Assembly: GCF_004402045.1 (NCBI RefSeq)
Contig: NZ_SOMG01000016.1
Span: 1 to 64,000, forward strand
From: Lelliottia nimipressuralis
GTDB taxonomy: Bacteria > Pseudomonadota > Gammaproteobacteria > Enterobacterales > Enterobacteriaceae
Length of the DNA: 64,000 bases
Direction: 5' to 3'
Below, in pieces: positions 42,681 to 51,601 of the stretch. The position numbers and the translations under genes are program-made. How positions within the stretch are numbered: the first letter of the stretch is position 1; each line of letters starts with the position of its first letter. The notes beneath the pieces were generated by a model. That model did no database searches. It had not been told where the DNA came from and saw only the letters and a program-made list of their open reading frames with translations.

Positions 42681-43982
42681 ATGGCTCAGGAAATCGAATT
42701 AAAATTTATCGTCGAAAAAGACAGCGTTGACGCACTCCGCCAGCGTCTGCACACGCTTTCCGGCGAACACCATGCACCGGTACAACTGCTTAATATCTAT
42801 TACGAAACGCCGGACAACTGGCTGCGCCGCCACGATATGGGGCTGCGCATCCGTGGCGTGAGCGGTCGCTACGAGATGACGATGAAAATTGCCGGCCGCG
42901 TGGTCGGCGGTTTACATCAGCGTCCGGAATACAATATCGACATCAGTAAGCCAGAACTTGAGCTGGAACGTTTCCCGGCGGAAGTCTGGCCGGAAGGCGA
43001 GCTGCCTTCCACGCTGGCGGAGCAGGTGCAACCGCTGTTCAGCACTGATTTCTGGCGCGAGAAATGGCTGGTGACGGAAGGCAAAAGCCGCATCGAAATC
43101 GCCCTGGATTTGGGCGACGTGAAGGCGGGGGAATTCCAGGAGCCGATTTGTGAACTGGAGCTTGAACTGCTGGAAGGTGATGCGAATGACGTGCTGAAGC
43201 TGGCGCGCAAGCTGGTGAACCAGTCCGGATTACGTCAGGGGAGCCTGAGCAAAGCCGCGCGGGGTTACCATCTGGCCGCCGGGAATGCGCCGCGCGTGCT
43301 GAAAGAGACGACCATTTTGCACGTTGCGCCGAAAGCCAGCGTTGAAGAGGGTCTGGAAGCCGCGCTCGAGCTGGCGCTTTCTCAGTGGCAGTACCACGAA
43401 GAACTGTGGGTGCGAAATGTGAAAAACGCGAAATCCCACGTGCTGGCGGCCATTGCTCTGGTGCGCCATGCCCTGACGCTCTTCGGCGGTATCGTTCCTC
43501 GCAAAGCGAGCGCTCACTTACGTGATCTGCTGACGCAAACCGAAACGCTGATGCTCTCCGACGTCTCTGCGCAAACGGCAATCTACAGCCCGCAAAATGC
43601 GACGGCAAAACTGGCGCTGACCGAGTTCCTGGTGACGCGAGGCTGGCGTGCCTTCCTGGATGCGAAAGCGCAAACCAAAATCGCGGAAAACTTTAAGCGT
43701 TTCGCGGATATTCATCTTTCCCGCCATGCCGCTGAACTGAAGACCACCTTTGCGTATCCGCTGGGCGACCAGTATGGCGATCAGCTTCCCCGTCTTTCGC
43801 GCAACGTCGACAGCATGCTGCTGCTTTCCGGCGCTTATGACGGCGTGAAAGCCCAGGCCTGGCTGGAAAACTGGCAGGGGCTGAAGCATGCCATTGAAAC
43901 CCGTCAGCATATTGAGATTGAGCATTTCCGTAACGAAGCTATTTCGCAGGAGCCGTTCTGGCTGCACAGCGGAAAACGATAA
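42681..43982 (+). CDS. ygiF: Inorganic triphosphatase YgiF (CYTH-CHAD)
   Basis: The 433-residue protein has an N-terminal CYTH domain (QEIELKFIVEKDSV with the ExExK signature) that hydrolyses tripolyphosphate. A C-terminal CHAD domain (about 220-420) has paired helices and histidines. It is followed 21 bases later by glnE in the same direction, as in E. coli. The 226 bases before it hold its promoter. Confidence 0.96.
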   Translation: MAQEIELKFIVEKDSVDALRQRLHTLSGEHHAPVQLLNIYYETPDNWLRRHDMGLRIRGVSGRYEMTMKIAGRVVGGLHQRPEYNIDISKPELELERFPAEVWPEGELPSTLAEQVQPLFSTDFWREKWLVTEGKSRIEIALDLGDVKAGEFQEPICELELELLEGDANDVLKLARKLVNQSGLRQGSLSKAARGYHLAAGNAPRVLKETTILHVAPKASVEEGLEAALELALSQWQYHEELWVRNVKNAKSHVLAAIALVRHALTLFGGIVPRKASAHLRDLLTQTETLMLSDVSAQTAIYSPQNATAKLALTEFLVTRGWRAFLDAKAQTKIAENFKRFADIHLSRHAAELKTTFAYPLGDQYGDQLPRLSRNVDSMLLLSGAYDGVKAQAWLENWQGLKHAIETRQHIEIEHFRNEAISQEPFWLHSGKR

Positions 43983-44003
43983 CTCTGGCAAGGAACCCCA
44001 ATA

Positions 44004-46859
44004 ATGCCGCTTTCTTCGCAGTTACAGCAGCAGTGGCAGACCGTTTGCGAACGTCTGCCTGAGTCATTACCGGCGTCATCGTTAAGCGAGCAGGCAAAGA
44101 GCGTGCTCGTCTTCAGTGATTTTGTGCAGGAAAGTATCACCGCCAACCCGGACTGGCTGGCGGAACTTGAGAACGCACCACCGCAGGCAGAAGAGTGGCG
44201 GCACTATGCTGGCTGGCTGCAAACTGCACTCGAAGACGTTACGGATGAGGCCACGCTGATGCGCGTCCTGCGCCAGTTCCGTCGTCGGGTGATGGTGCGC
44301 ATTGCCTGGGCTCAGGCGCTGGAACTGGTGAGCGAAGAGAGTACGCTGCAGCAGTTAAGCGAGCTGGCGCAAACGTTGATTGTCGCCGCGCGAGACTGGC
44401 TCTATGCCGCCTGCTGTAAAGAGTGGGGCACGCCGTGCAGCGAGGAAGGGGTTCCTCAGCCGCTGTTGATTCTGGGGATGGGAAAGCTGGGCGGCTGCGA
44501 GCTGAACTTCTCCTCTGATATCGACCTGATTTTTGCCTGGCCGGAGAACGGCTCCACGCGCGGCGGGCGTCGCGAGCTGGACAACGCGCAGTTCTTTACC
44601 CGTCTCGGCCAGCGCCTGATTAAAGCGCTGGATCAGCCCACGCAGGACGGTTTTGTCTACCGCGTGGACATGCGCCTGCGTCCGTTTGGCGACAGCGGGC
44701 CGCTGGTGCTGAGCTTTGCGGCGCTGGAAGATTATTACCAGGAGCAAGGTCGCGACTGGGAGCGTTACGCGATGGTCAAAGCGCGGATCATGGGCGACAG
44801 CGACGACGCTTACGCCAACGAGCTGCGCGCCATGCTGCGTCCGTTCGTGTTCCGTCGCTATATCGACTTCAGCGTCATCCAGTCCCTGCGAAATATGAAA
44901 GGGATGATTGCCCGCGAGGTGCGCCGCCGTGGGCTGAAAGACAATATCAAGCTCGGCGCGGGCGGCATCCGCGAAATCGAATTTATCGTCCAGGTCTTCC
45001 AGCTTATTCGCGGCGGACGCGAGCCGTCGCTGCAGTCCCGTTCCTTATTACCGACGCTGAGCGCCATTGCGCAGCTGCATCTCCTGCCGGACGGCGACGC
45101 GCAAACCCTGCGCGAGGCCTATCTTTTCCTGCGTCGTCTGGAAAACCTGCTGCAAAGCATTAATGACGAACAGACCCAAACCCTGCCGGGCGACGACCTT
45201 AACCGGGCGCGTCTGGCCTGGGGAATGCGCGTGGAAGACTGGTCAACGCTGACCGAACGGCTCGATGCCCATATGGCAGGCGTGCGCCGAATCTTTAACG
45301 AACTGATCGGTGATGACGAAAGTGAGTCGCAGGACGATGCGCTTTCCGAGCACTGGCGCGAGCTGTGGCAGGACGCGCTTCAGGAAGATGACACCACGCC
45401 GGTGCTGACGCACTTAACCGACGACGCGCGCCATCGCGTGGTGGCGCTGATCGCTGATTTCCGTCTTGAGCTGAACAAACGCGCCATCGGCCCGCGTGGT
45501 CGCCAGGTGCTGGATCACCTGATGCCGCACCTGCTGAGCGAAGTCTGCTCGCGTGCCGATGCGCCGGTGCCGCTGTCGCGGATGATGCCCCTGCTGAGCG
45601 GGATTATCACCCGTACCACCTACCTTGAACTCCTGAGCGAGTTCCCCGGCGCGCTTAAGCACCTGATTTCACTCTGCGCCGCGTCGCCGATGGTGGCCAA
45701 CAAGCTGGCGCGTTACCCGCTGCTGCTGGATGAGCTGCTCGATCCGAATACCCTTTATCAACCGACGGCGACCGACGCCTACCGGGACGAACTGCGTCAG
45801 TATCTGCTGCGCGTGCCGGAAGAAGACGAAGAGCAACAGCTGGAGGCGCTGCGTCAGTTTAAGCAGGCCCAGATGCTGCGCGTGGCGGCCGCAGATATCG
45901 CCGGAACGCTGCCGGTGATGAAAGTGAGCGATCACTTAACCTGGCTTGCGGAAGCGATTATCGACGCGGTGGTGCATCAGGCTTGGGTGCAGATGGTGGC
46001 GCGCTATGGCCAGCCGAAACATCTGGCCGACCGTGATGGTCGCGGCTTCGCGGTGGTGGGTTACGGTAAGCTCGGCGGTTGGGAGCTGGGCTATAGCTCC
46101 GATCTGGATTTAATCTTCCTCCACGACTGCCCGGTTGATGTGATGACCGACGGCGAGCGCGAGATTGACGGGCGTCAGTTCTACCTGCGCCTGGCGCAGC
46201 GCATCATGCACCTGTTCAGCACCCGCACCTCGTCGGGCATTTTGTATGAAGTGGATGCCCGCCTGCGACCGTCCGGCGCGGCGGGCATGCTGGTCACCTC
46301 GACGGAGTCCTTCGCTGATTACCAGAAGAATGAAGCCTGGACGTGGGAGCATCAGGCGCTGGTGCGCGCTCGTGTGGTGTATGGCGATCCGCTGCTGAAA
46401 ACGCAGTTTGACGTGATTCGTAAGGAAGTCATGACCACCGTGCGCGATGGCAGCACGCTGCAAACGGAAGTGCGCGAAATGCGCGAGAAAATGCGCGCGC
46501 ACTTAGGCAATAAACATCGCGATCGCTTTGATATTAAAGCCGATGAGGGCGGTATTACCGATATTGAGTTTATTACCCAGTATCTGGTGCTGCTGCACGC
46601 GCACGACAAGCCGAAGCTGACGCGCTGGTCGGATAACGTGCGCATTCTGGAACTGCTGGCGCAAAACGACATTATGGATGAACAAGAGGCGCAGGCCTTA
46701 ACCCGTGCCTATACAACGCTTCGCGATGAGCTCCACCATCTGGCGTTACAGGAGCAGCCGGGACACGTGGCGCTGGACTGTTTCACCGCTGAACGCGCTC
46801 AGGTAACGGCCAGCTGGCAGAAGTGGCTGGTGGAACCGTGCGTAACAAATCAAGTGTGA
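44004..46859 (+). CDS. glnE: Glutamine synthetase adenylyltransferase/adenylyl-removing enzyme
   Basis: The 951-residue bifunctional enzyme adds AMP to and removes it from glutamine synthetase. Two nucleotidyltransferase halves are obvious: [20 protein letters not shown] (adenylyl-removing) and [20 protein letters not shown] (adenylylating). The linking helical region contains the PII response part. It is co-directional with ygiF and hldE. Confidence 0.98.
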   Translation: MPLSSQLQQQWQTVCERLPESLPASSLSEQAKSVLVFSDFVQESITANPDWLAELENAPPQAEEWRHYAGWLQTALEDVTDEATLMRVLRQFRRRVMVRIAWAQALELVSEESTLQQLSELAQTLIVAARDWLYAACCKEWGTPCSEEGVPQPLLILGMGKLGGCELNFSSDIDLIFAWPENGSTRGGRRELDNAQFFTRLGQRLIKALDQPTQDGFVYRVDMRLRPFGDSGPLVLSFAALEDYYQEQGRDWERYAMVKARIMGDSDDAYANELRAMLRPFVFRRYIDFSVIQSLRNMKGMIAREVRRRGLKDNIKLGAGGIREIEFIVQVFQLIRGGREPSLQSRSLLPTLSAIAQLHLLPDGDAQTLREAYLFLRRLENLLQSINDEQTQTLPGDDLNRARLAWGMRVEDWSTLTERLDAHMAGVRRIFNELIGDDESESQDDALSEHWRELWQDALQEDDTTPVLTHLTDDARHRVVALIADFRLELNKRAIGPRGRQVLDHLMPHLLSEVCSRADAPVPLSRMMPLLSGIITRTTYLELLSEFPGALKHLISLCAASPMVANKLARYPLLLDELLDPNTLYQPTATDAYRDELRQYLLRVPEEDEEQQLEALRQFKQAQMLRVAAADIAGTLPVMKVSDHLTWLAEAIIDAVVHQAWVQMVARYGQPKHLADRDGRGFAVVGYGKLGGWELGYSSDLDLIFLHDCPVDVMTDGEREIDGRQFYLRLAQRIMHLFSTRTSSGILYEVDARLRPSGAAGMLVTSTESFADYQKNEAWTWEHQALVRARVVYGDPLLKTQFDVIRKEVMTTVRDGSTLQTEVREMREKMRAHLGNKHRDRFDIKADEGGITDIEFITQYLVLLHAHDKPKLTRWSDNVRILELLAQNDIMDEQEAQALTRAYTTLRDELHHLALQEQPGHVALDCFTAERAQVTASWQKWLVEPCVTNQV

Positions 46860-46899
46860 TATTATCGCGCGCAAATTGTGAATCTTTCTGGAGTCAGGA

Positions 46900-48330
46900 A
46901 TGAAAGTAACACTGCCAGAGTTTGAACGTGCTGGGGTAATGGTTGTTGGGGATGTGATGCTGGATCGCTACTGGTATGGGCCGACCAGCCGCATCTCTCC
47001 GGAGGCACCGGTACCGGTGGTTAAGGTCGACACCATTGAAGAGCGTCCCGGCGGCGCGGCAAACGTGGCGATGAACATTGCTTCTCTGGGCGCGCATTCG
47101 CGTCTGGTGGGCCTGACCGGCATTGACGATGCGGCGCGTGCGCTGAGCAAGTCGCTGGCGGACGTGAACGTAAAGTGCGACTTCGTTTCTGTTCCGACCC
47201 ACCCGACGATCACGAAACTGCGCGTGCTGTCGCGTAACCAGCAGCTGATCCGCCTCGATTTTGAAGAAGGGTTCGAAGGCGTTGATCCTGAGCCGCTGCA
47301 CGAGCGTATTAACCAGGCGCTGGGCAATATCGGCGCGCTGGTGCTCTCTGATTATGCGAAAGGCGCGCTGGCCAGCGTGCAGACGATGATTCAGCTGGCG
47401 CGTAAAGCCAGCGTGCCGGTGCTGATTGATCCGAAAGGGACTGATTTTGAGCGCTATCGCGGCGCGACGCTGCTGACGCCAAACCTGTCAGAGTTTGAAG
47501 CGGTGGCGGGCAAGTGTAAAAACGAGCAAGAGCTGGTTGAGCGCGGCATGAAGATCATTGCTGACTTCGAGCTGTCTGCGCTGCTGGTGACCCGCTCCGA
47601 GCAGGGGATGACGCTGCTGCAGCCGGGTAAAGCGCCGCTGCATATGCCAACCCAGGCACAGGAAGTGTACGACGTAACCGGTGCTGGTGATACGGTGATT
47701 GGCGTCCTGGCGGCAACGCTGGCAGCGGGTAATTCCCTGGAAGAAGCGTGCTACTTTGCGAACGCTGCGGCGGGCGTGGTGGTCGGTAAACTCGGGACGT
47801 CTACCGTTTCGCCAATCGAGCTGGAAAACGCCGTGCGCGGTCGTGCCGATACCGGTTTTGGCGTCATGAGCGAAGACGAGTTGAAAGTGGCCGTCGCCGC
47901 TGCGCGCAAGCGCGGTGAAAAAGTGGTGATGACCAACGGAGTGTTCGACATCCTGCATGCGGGCCATGTCTCTTATCTGGCGAATGCGCGCAAGCTTGGC
48001 GATCGCCTGATTGTGGCGGTCAACAGCGATGCGTCGACGAAACGCCTGAAGGGTGAAACGCGTCCGGTGAACCCGTTGGAACAGCGTATGATCGTTCTTG
48101 GCGCACTGGAAGCCGTGGACTGGGTGGTGTCGTTTGAAGAAGACACACCGCAGCGCCTGATTGCCGGTATTCTGCCGGATCTGCTGGTAAAAGGCGGGGA
48201 TTACAAACCGGAGCAAATCGCGGGTAGCGAAGAGGTCTGGGCCAACGGCGGTGAAGTGATGGTGCTCAATTTTGAAGACGGGTGTTCAACCACCAACATC
48301 ATCAAGAAGATCCAGAAAGACAGTCAGTAG
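46900..48330 (+). CDS. hldE: Bifunctional heptose kinase/adenylyltransferase HldE
   Basis: The 476-residue enzyme makes ADP-heptose for the LPS inner core. The N-terminal PfkB-type kinase ([20 protein letters not shown], then [20 protein letters not shown]) is followed by a C-terminal nucleotidyltransferase with [20 protein letters not shown] (HxGH). Both halves are intact. The ADP-heptose made is also an innate-immune ligand in hosts. Confidence 0.98.
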   Translation: MKVTLPEFERAGVMVVGDVMLDRYWYGPTSRISPEAPVPVVKVDTIEERPGGAANVAMNIASLGAHSRLVGLTGIDDAARALSKSLADVNVKCDFVSVPTHPTITKLRVLSRNQQLIRLDFEEGFEGVDPEPLHERINQALGNIGALVLSDYAKGALASVQTMIQLARKASVPVLIDPKGTDFERYRGATLLTPNLSEFEAVAGKCKNEQELVERGMKIIADFELSALLVTRSEQGMTLLQPGKAPLHMPTQAQEVYDVTGAGDTVIGVLAATLAAGNSLEEACYFANAAAGVVVGKLGTSTVSPIELENAVRGRADTGFGVMSEDELKVAVAAARKRGEKVVMTNGVFDILHAGHVSYLANARKLGDRLIVAVNSDASTKRLKGETRPVNPLEQRMIVLGALEAVDWVVSFEEDTPQRLIAGILPDLLVKGGDYKPEQIAGSEEVWANGGEVMVLNFEDGCSTTNIIKKIQKDSQ

Positions 48331-48337
48331 TCCGTGC

Positions 48338-48416
48338 GGGCTGATGCCCTCACCCCAACCCTCTCCCACAGGGAGAGGGCGCAAATCTAAAAAACGGCAA
48401 CCGAGGTTGCCGTTTT
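48338..48416 (+). repeat. Intergenic repeat plus terminator after hldE
   Basis: The 48338-48380 segment (GGGCTGATGCCCTCACCCCA then ACCCTCTCCCACAGGGAGAG) is the better-preserved copy of the repeat at 25822. A hairpin AAAACGGCAACC/GGTTGCCGTTTT at 48391-48416 follows and probably terminates both hldE and the convergent ubiK. Confidence 0.8.
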
Positions 48417-48425
48417 GCATTGATT

Positions 48426-48722
48426 TTAGGCCTGGTCATCCACCGGTGGAATTGCCGGTGCCGGCTTCACTTCTTCCGGGGTATTGCGGTTTTCCAGCTC
48501 GGTCAGGCGCTGTTCCAGCAGCGCCAGCTTTTCGCGGGTGCGCAGCAGAACCTGGGTTTGCACGTCAAACTCTTCGCGGCTCACTAAATCAAGGCGAACT
48601 AACTGTGCCTGCAGCGTCTGGCGGATTTTCTTCTCAACGTCATCACCAAATTCACGAATGCCTTTTGGCATGGACTCGTGAACCTGACGCGCAATTTGCT
48701 CAATTTTCTTTGGGTCAATCAT
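48426..48722 (-). CDS. ubiK: Ubiquinone biosynthesis accessory factor UbiK
   Basis: The 98-residue protein ([20 protein letters not shown], formerly YqiC/BMFP family) has a C-terminal coiled coil ([20 protein letters not shown]). It helps the soluble Ubi complex in aerobic ubiquinone synthesis. Start 48722 matches E. coli; the longer frame has no support. Confidence 0.95.
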   Translation of the reverse strand: MIDPKKIEQIARQVHESMPKGIREFGDDVEKKIRQTLQAQLVRLDLVSREEFDVQTQVLLRTREKLALLEQRLTELENRNTPEEVKPAPAIPPVDDQA

Positions 48723-48846
48723 TGTCGTTTCCCTTGATGGAAAGGTGTTAGTGTCCATTGTAGCGCGTCATCCCCGGGGTAAACAAAATTGTTTGATGCT
48801 TATGCATTGCCCAGGATAATCAATAGCGTTATAGTTATCTCGCTTA

Positions 48847-48992
48847 TTCTCAGGGCGGGGCGAAATTCCCCACCGGCGGTAAATCAGCGTGACGCTGAAA
48901 GCCCGCGAGCGCTTTGGGTGAATACTCAAAGGTCAGCAGATCCGGTGTAATTCCGGGGCCGACGGTTAGAGTCCGGATGGGAGAGAGTAACG
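48847..48992 (+). ncRNA. FMN riboswitch (RFN element) ahead of ribB
   Basis: The leader has the RFN signature: TCAGGGCGGGGCGAAATTCC, then CCACCGGCGGTAAAT, AGCCCGCGAGC, GGTCAGCAGATCCGGTGTAA and CCGACGGTTAGAGTCCGGAT closing with GGGAGAGAG. FMN binding lowers ribB expression. About 107 bases of expression platform follow before the ATG at 49099. The 48723-49098 gap holds this element and the ribB and ubiK promoters and nothing else seen. Confidence 0.96.
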
Positions 48993-49098
48993 ATCCAGTC
49001 GGGCATGGGCCCGCTCACGTTATCTTTTTGCCGCTTGTACGGCGCTCCTAAGACTGCCCTGATTCTGGTAACCATAATGTTAATGAGGTTTTTTTACC

Positions 49099-49752
49099 AT
49101 GAATCAGACGCTACTTTCCTCTTTTGGCACTTCAACTCAACGTGTTGAACATGCACTGGATGCACTGCGCGAAGGCCGCGGTGTGATGGTGCTTGACGAT
49201 GAAAACCGTGAAAACGAAGGCGATATGATTTTCGCCGCCGAAAACATGACCGTTGAACAGATGGCGCTGACCATCCGTCACGGTAGCGGCATCGTATGCC
49301 TGTGTATTAACGAAGACCGTCGTAAGCAGCTTGACCTGCCGATGATGGTCGAAAACAACACCAGCGCTTTTGGTACCGGTTTTACCGTGACCATCGAAGC
49401 GGCGCACGGCGTGACTACCGGTGTGTCTGCGGCTGACCGTCTGACTACCGTACGTGCAGCGATTGCCGATGGTGCGAAGCCATCCGACCTGCATCGTCCA
49501 GGCCACGTTTTCCCACTGCGCGCGCAGGCGGGCGGCGTGCTGACCCGTGGCGGCCACACCGAAGCGACTATCGATCTGGTGACGCTGGCAGGCTTCAAAC
49601 CTGCTGGTGTGCTGTGTGAACTGACCAACGATGATGGCACCATGGCGCGCGCGCCGGAGTGCATCACCTTTGCGCGTCTGCACAATATGCCGGTGGTGAC
49701 GATTGAAGATCTGGTGGAGTATCGCCAGGCGCACGAGCGTAAAGCCAGCTGA
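49099..49752 (+). CDS. ribB: 3,4-dihydroxy-2-butanone-4-phosphate synthase
   Basis: The 217-residue enzyme turns ribulose 5-phosphate into the four-carbon unit of riboflavin. [20 protein letters not shown] has the acidic metal site, and [20 protein letters not shown] and [20 protein letters not shown] are the other conserved blocks. It stands alone under the FMN riboswitch. Confidence 0.98.
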   Translation: MNQTLLSSFGTSTQRVEHALDALREGRGVMVLDDENRENEGDMIFAAENMTVEQMALTIRHGSGIVCLCINEDRRKQLDLPMMVENNTSAFGTGFTVTIEAAHGVTTGVSAADRLTTVRAAIADGAKPSDLHRPGHVFPLRAQAGGVLTRGGHTEATIDLVTLAGFKPAGVLCELTNDDGTMARAPECITFARLHNMPVVTIEDLVEYRQAHERKAS

Positions 49753-49766
49753 AAGTGCTGATGTGA

Positions 49767-49792
49767 AAAGCCGGGGAAACCCGGCTTTTTTG
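49767..49792 (+). terminator. Terminator after ribB
   Basis: AAAAGCCGGG-GAAA-CCCGGCTTTTTT forms a strong stem and T-run between convergent ribB and the fimbrial operon. Confidence 0.93.
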
Positions 49793-49795
49793 TAT

Positions 49796-50854
49796 CTAGT
49801 GGTAGTTAATTTTGAACAGTACGACGGTTTCAAAAGGGCCTGAGTCAATGCCCGAACCTTCGGCATGTGAAAGCTCGGCGGTGTAGGTGGTCTCGAACTG
49901 CAGCACCGAACCGGTAAAATCAGCATATTCGTCATACTGATTGAAGGTATAGGGCTGTGTGCCGTTAAGAATACGCAGCTTTAAGCCGTTGCCGATCAGC
50001 AGTGCCGTGTCATTGGCCGTGAGCGTTTTATCGGTATAAAACGAAGAGTCAATCTTAAACCCGTCAGAGCATTGTGCATCCTGCACCTTAGTCGTTTTTA
50101 CCGAAAACGTGCGGGTTCGCGTGCCCTGATTCACTATGTCTCGCGCGCTGAAGGTGCCAAAATCGATCTCCTGATTTTCAGGATAAATACTGAACGTTGC
50201 CCCGCAGTCCAGCACTTTAATATTTTCCAGTCCATTAATATGATATTTAAGGTTTTTCGCATCAGAAAGGGTGTTTACACCCCCTTTGCCGTCAAACTGC
50301 ACCACGATGTAATCTCCCAGCGTGCTGACGTACCCCTGAGGCGGCACCGCTTTGAGTTTGACGTACAGCCTGAAGCGCGCCACAAAGGTTCGGGAGGTAT
50401 GTACGTCCCACGGATTCCCCGAACATACGTATTTCTCCCAGCCCATCGCTTTTAGCTGTTCAGCCGTGTAATTGCTCAGGCTGTTGTTGTCCAGACACTG
50501 ACGGGTATCCACGCCGAAACTTTGTCCGATAGCATCGTAATCCGCACCTTCGTAGGTCACACCCAACTCGTAATAAGGGTCTGATACCGACGGGTAAGGG
50601 TTCACCCAGGCGAATACATCTTCATTCTCATGATTCGAAGCGGTATTTCTGTCGCAGTAAACCGGGATCTTGATGTCGTTGGATTCCCAAATTTTTTGAC
50701 CTACCGTTGCGTTGCTGGGGATCGAAAATTCAGACACCGTTTTGGTTTGCTCAACCGGACCATTTTGTGTGGCAAGGTAGCAGTTCAGAGCCAGCGCCTG
50801 CTTAAGCGGCAACATCACCAACATCAGAAAGAAAAGCTTAACGAGATGTCGCAT
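49796..50854 (-). CDS. yqiI: Fimbrial tip/minor subunit, YqiI-like
   Basis: The 352-residue exported protein (signal peptide ending ALA, then LNCYLATQNGPVEQTKTVSE) has a large N-terminal domain and a C-terminal pilin-type domain with SIYPENQEIDFGTFSARDIV and a final penultimate-aromatic VVLFKINYH strand for chaperone binding. It matches the E. coli yqiI position and size (about 350 residues). It is probably the adhesin, the last gene of the operon. It overlaps yqiH by 17 bases. Confidence 0.88.
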   Translation of the reverse strand: MRHLVKLFFLMLVMLPLKQALALNCYLATQNGPVEQTKTVSEFSIPSNATVGQKIWESNDIKIPVYCDRNTASNHENEDVFAWVNPYPSVSDPYYELGVTYEGADYDAIGQSFGVDTRQCLDNNSLSNYTAEQLKAMGWEKYVCSGNPWDVHTSRTFVARFRLYVKLKAVPPQGYVSTLGDYIVVQFDGKGGVNTLSDAKNLKYHINGLENIKVLDCGATFSIYPENQEIDFGTFSARDIVNQGTRTRTFSVKTTKVQDAQCSDGFKIDSSFYTDKTLTANDTALLIGNGLKLRILNGTQPYTFNQYDEYADFTGSVLQFETTYTAELSHAEGSGIDSGPFETVVLFKINYH

Positions 50855-51596
50855 GTTGCCCTGCCTTGCGCGGCGTCAGTGTGCATTGGGTTGACCCGGA
50901 ACACGTTAAATCGACCTTGCGTAGCGCACCATAATCATCAATATATCCAATGCCGTAGCCACTCCCTTCAGCTTCGCTTAGTGAGAGGGAGCTGGTTTCA
51001 AAAGGGCTAATCATCAGGCTGTCGAAACCCGGGAGCATGGTTTTACCGTTATTGCTCAGCCACGCCAGGGTGATGAAATACGGCGTGGGGTTTTTTATCG
51101 TCATCGTTTTGCCAGATAGCGTGACCGCCAGCCGCATTTCCGCGTTTTCGCCTGCTTTCTTGCGAATGGCTTCCGGGCGCCAGAAAAGCTTGATTCGGCT
51201 TTGCATCGCCACCTGCATGACGCTGTGCTCTGCGTTCAGGCTGTCACTTTTAGGCGGCACTTCGCGCAGGTTGAAAAAGAACAGGGTCTCCCTGTCTTTA
51301 GGCAGCTCGCGTGTTGCCAGCTGTTTTACCACCCGCACCTGTGATGAGGTGCCTGGTTCAATGCGCTGCACGGGAGGAAGCACCATAAAATGGCTGTTCT
51401 CTTTGCGACCCTCACTATCTTCAATCCAGGCGAGCGCCAGGTAGGGAAGCGCATGGCTTTGGTTTTCAATCGTCAGGCTGCTGGCTTTGTCGTTTTCAGG
51501 AAAGACAATCCGCGTGCGATCCAGATTGATCGCCGCGAATGAGGCGCAGGAGCCAAAGAGAAAAAGGATTGCTGCTAAGAGGTGTGATTTCATCAT
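50838..51596 (-). CDS. yqiH: Periplasmic fimbrial chaperone, YqiH-like
   Basis: The 252-residue PapD-family chaperone has a signal peptide (ending SFA), the INLDRTRIVFPENDKASSLT G1-type strand, FFFNLREVPPKSD, and the MQSRIKLFWRPEAIRKKAGE block with the conserved Arg-Ile-Lys-Leu-Phe-Tyr/Trp-Arg signature. The start at 51596 (MMKSHLLAAILFLFGS) is used; a longer frame reaches into the usher. It caps subunits before the usher. Confidence 0.94.
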   Translation of the reverse strand: MMKSHLLAAILFLFGSCASFAAINLDRTRIVFPENDKASSLTIENQSHALPYLALAWIEDSEGRKENSHFMVLPPVQRIEPGTSSQVRVVKQLATRELPKDRETLFFFNLREVPPKSDSLNAEHSVMQVAMQSRIKLFWRPEAIRKKAGENAEMRLAVTLSGKTMTIKNPTPYFITLAWLSNNGKTMLPGFDSLMISPFETSSLSLSEAEGSGYGIGYIDDYGALRKVDLTCSGSTQCTLTPRKAGQHATSR

Positions 51597-51601
51597 GATA
51601 T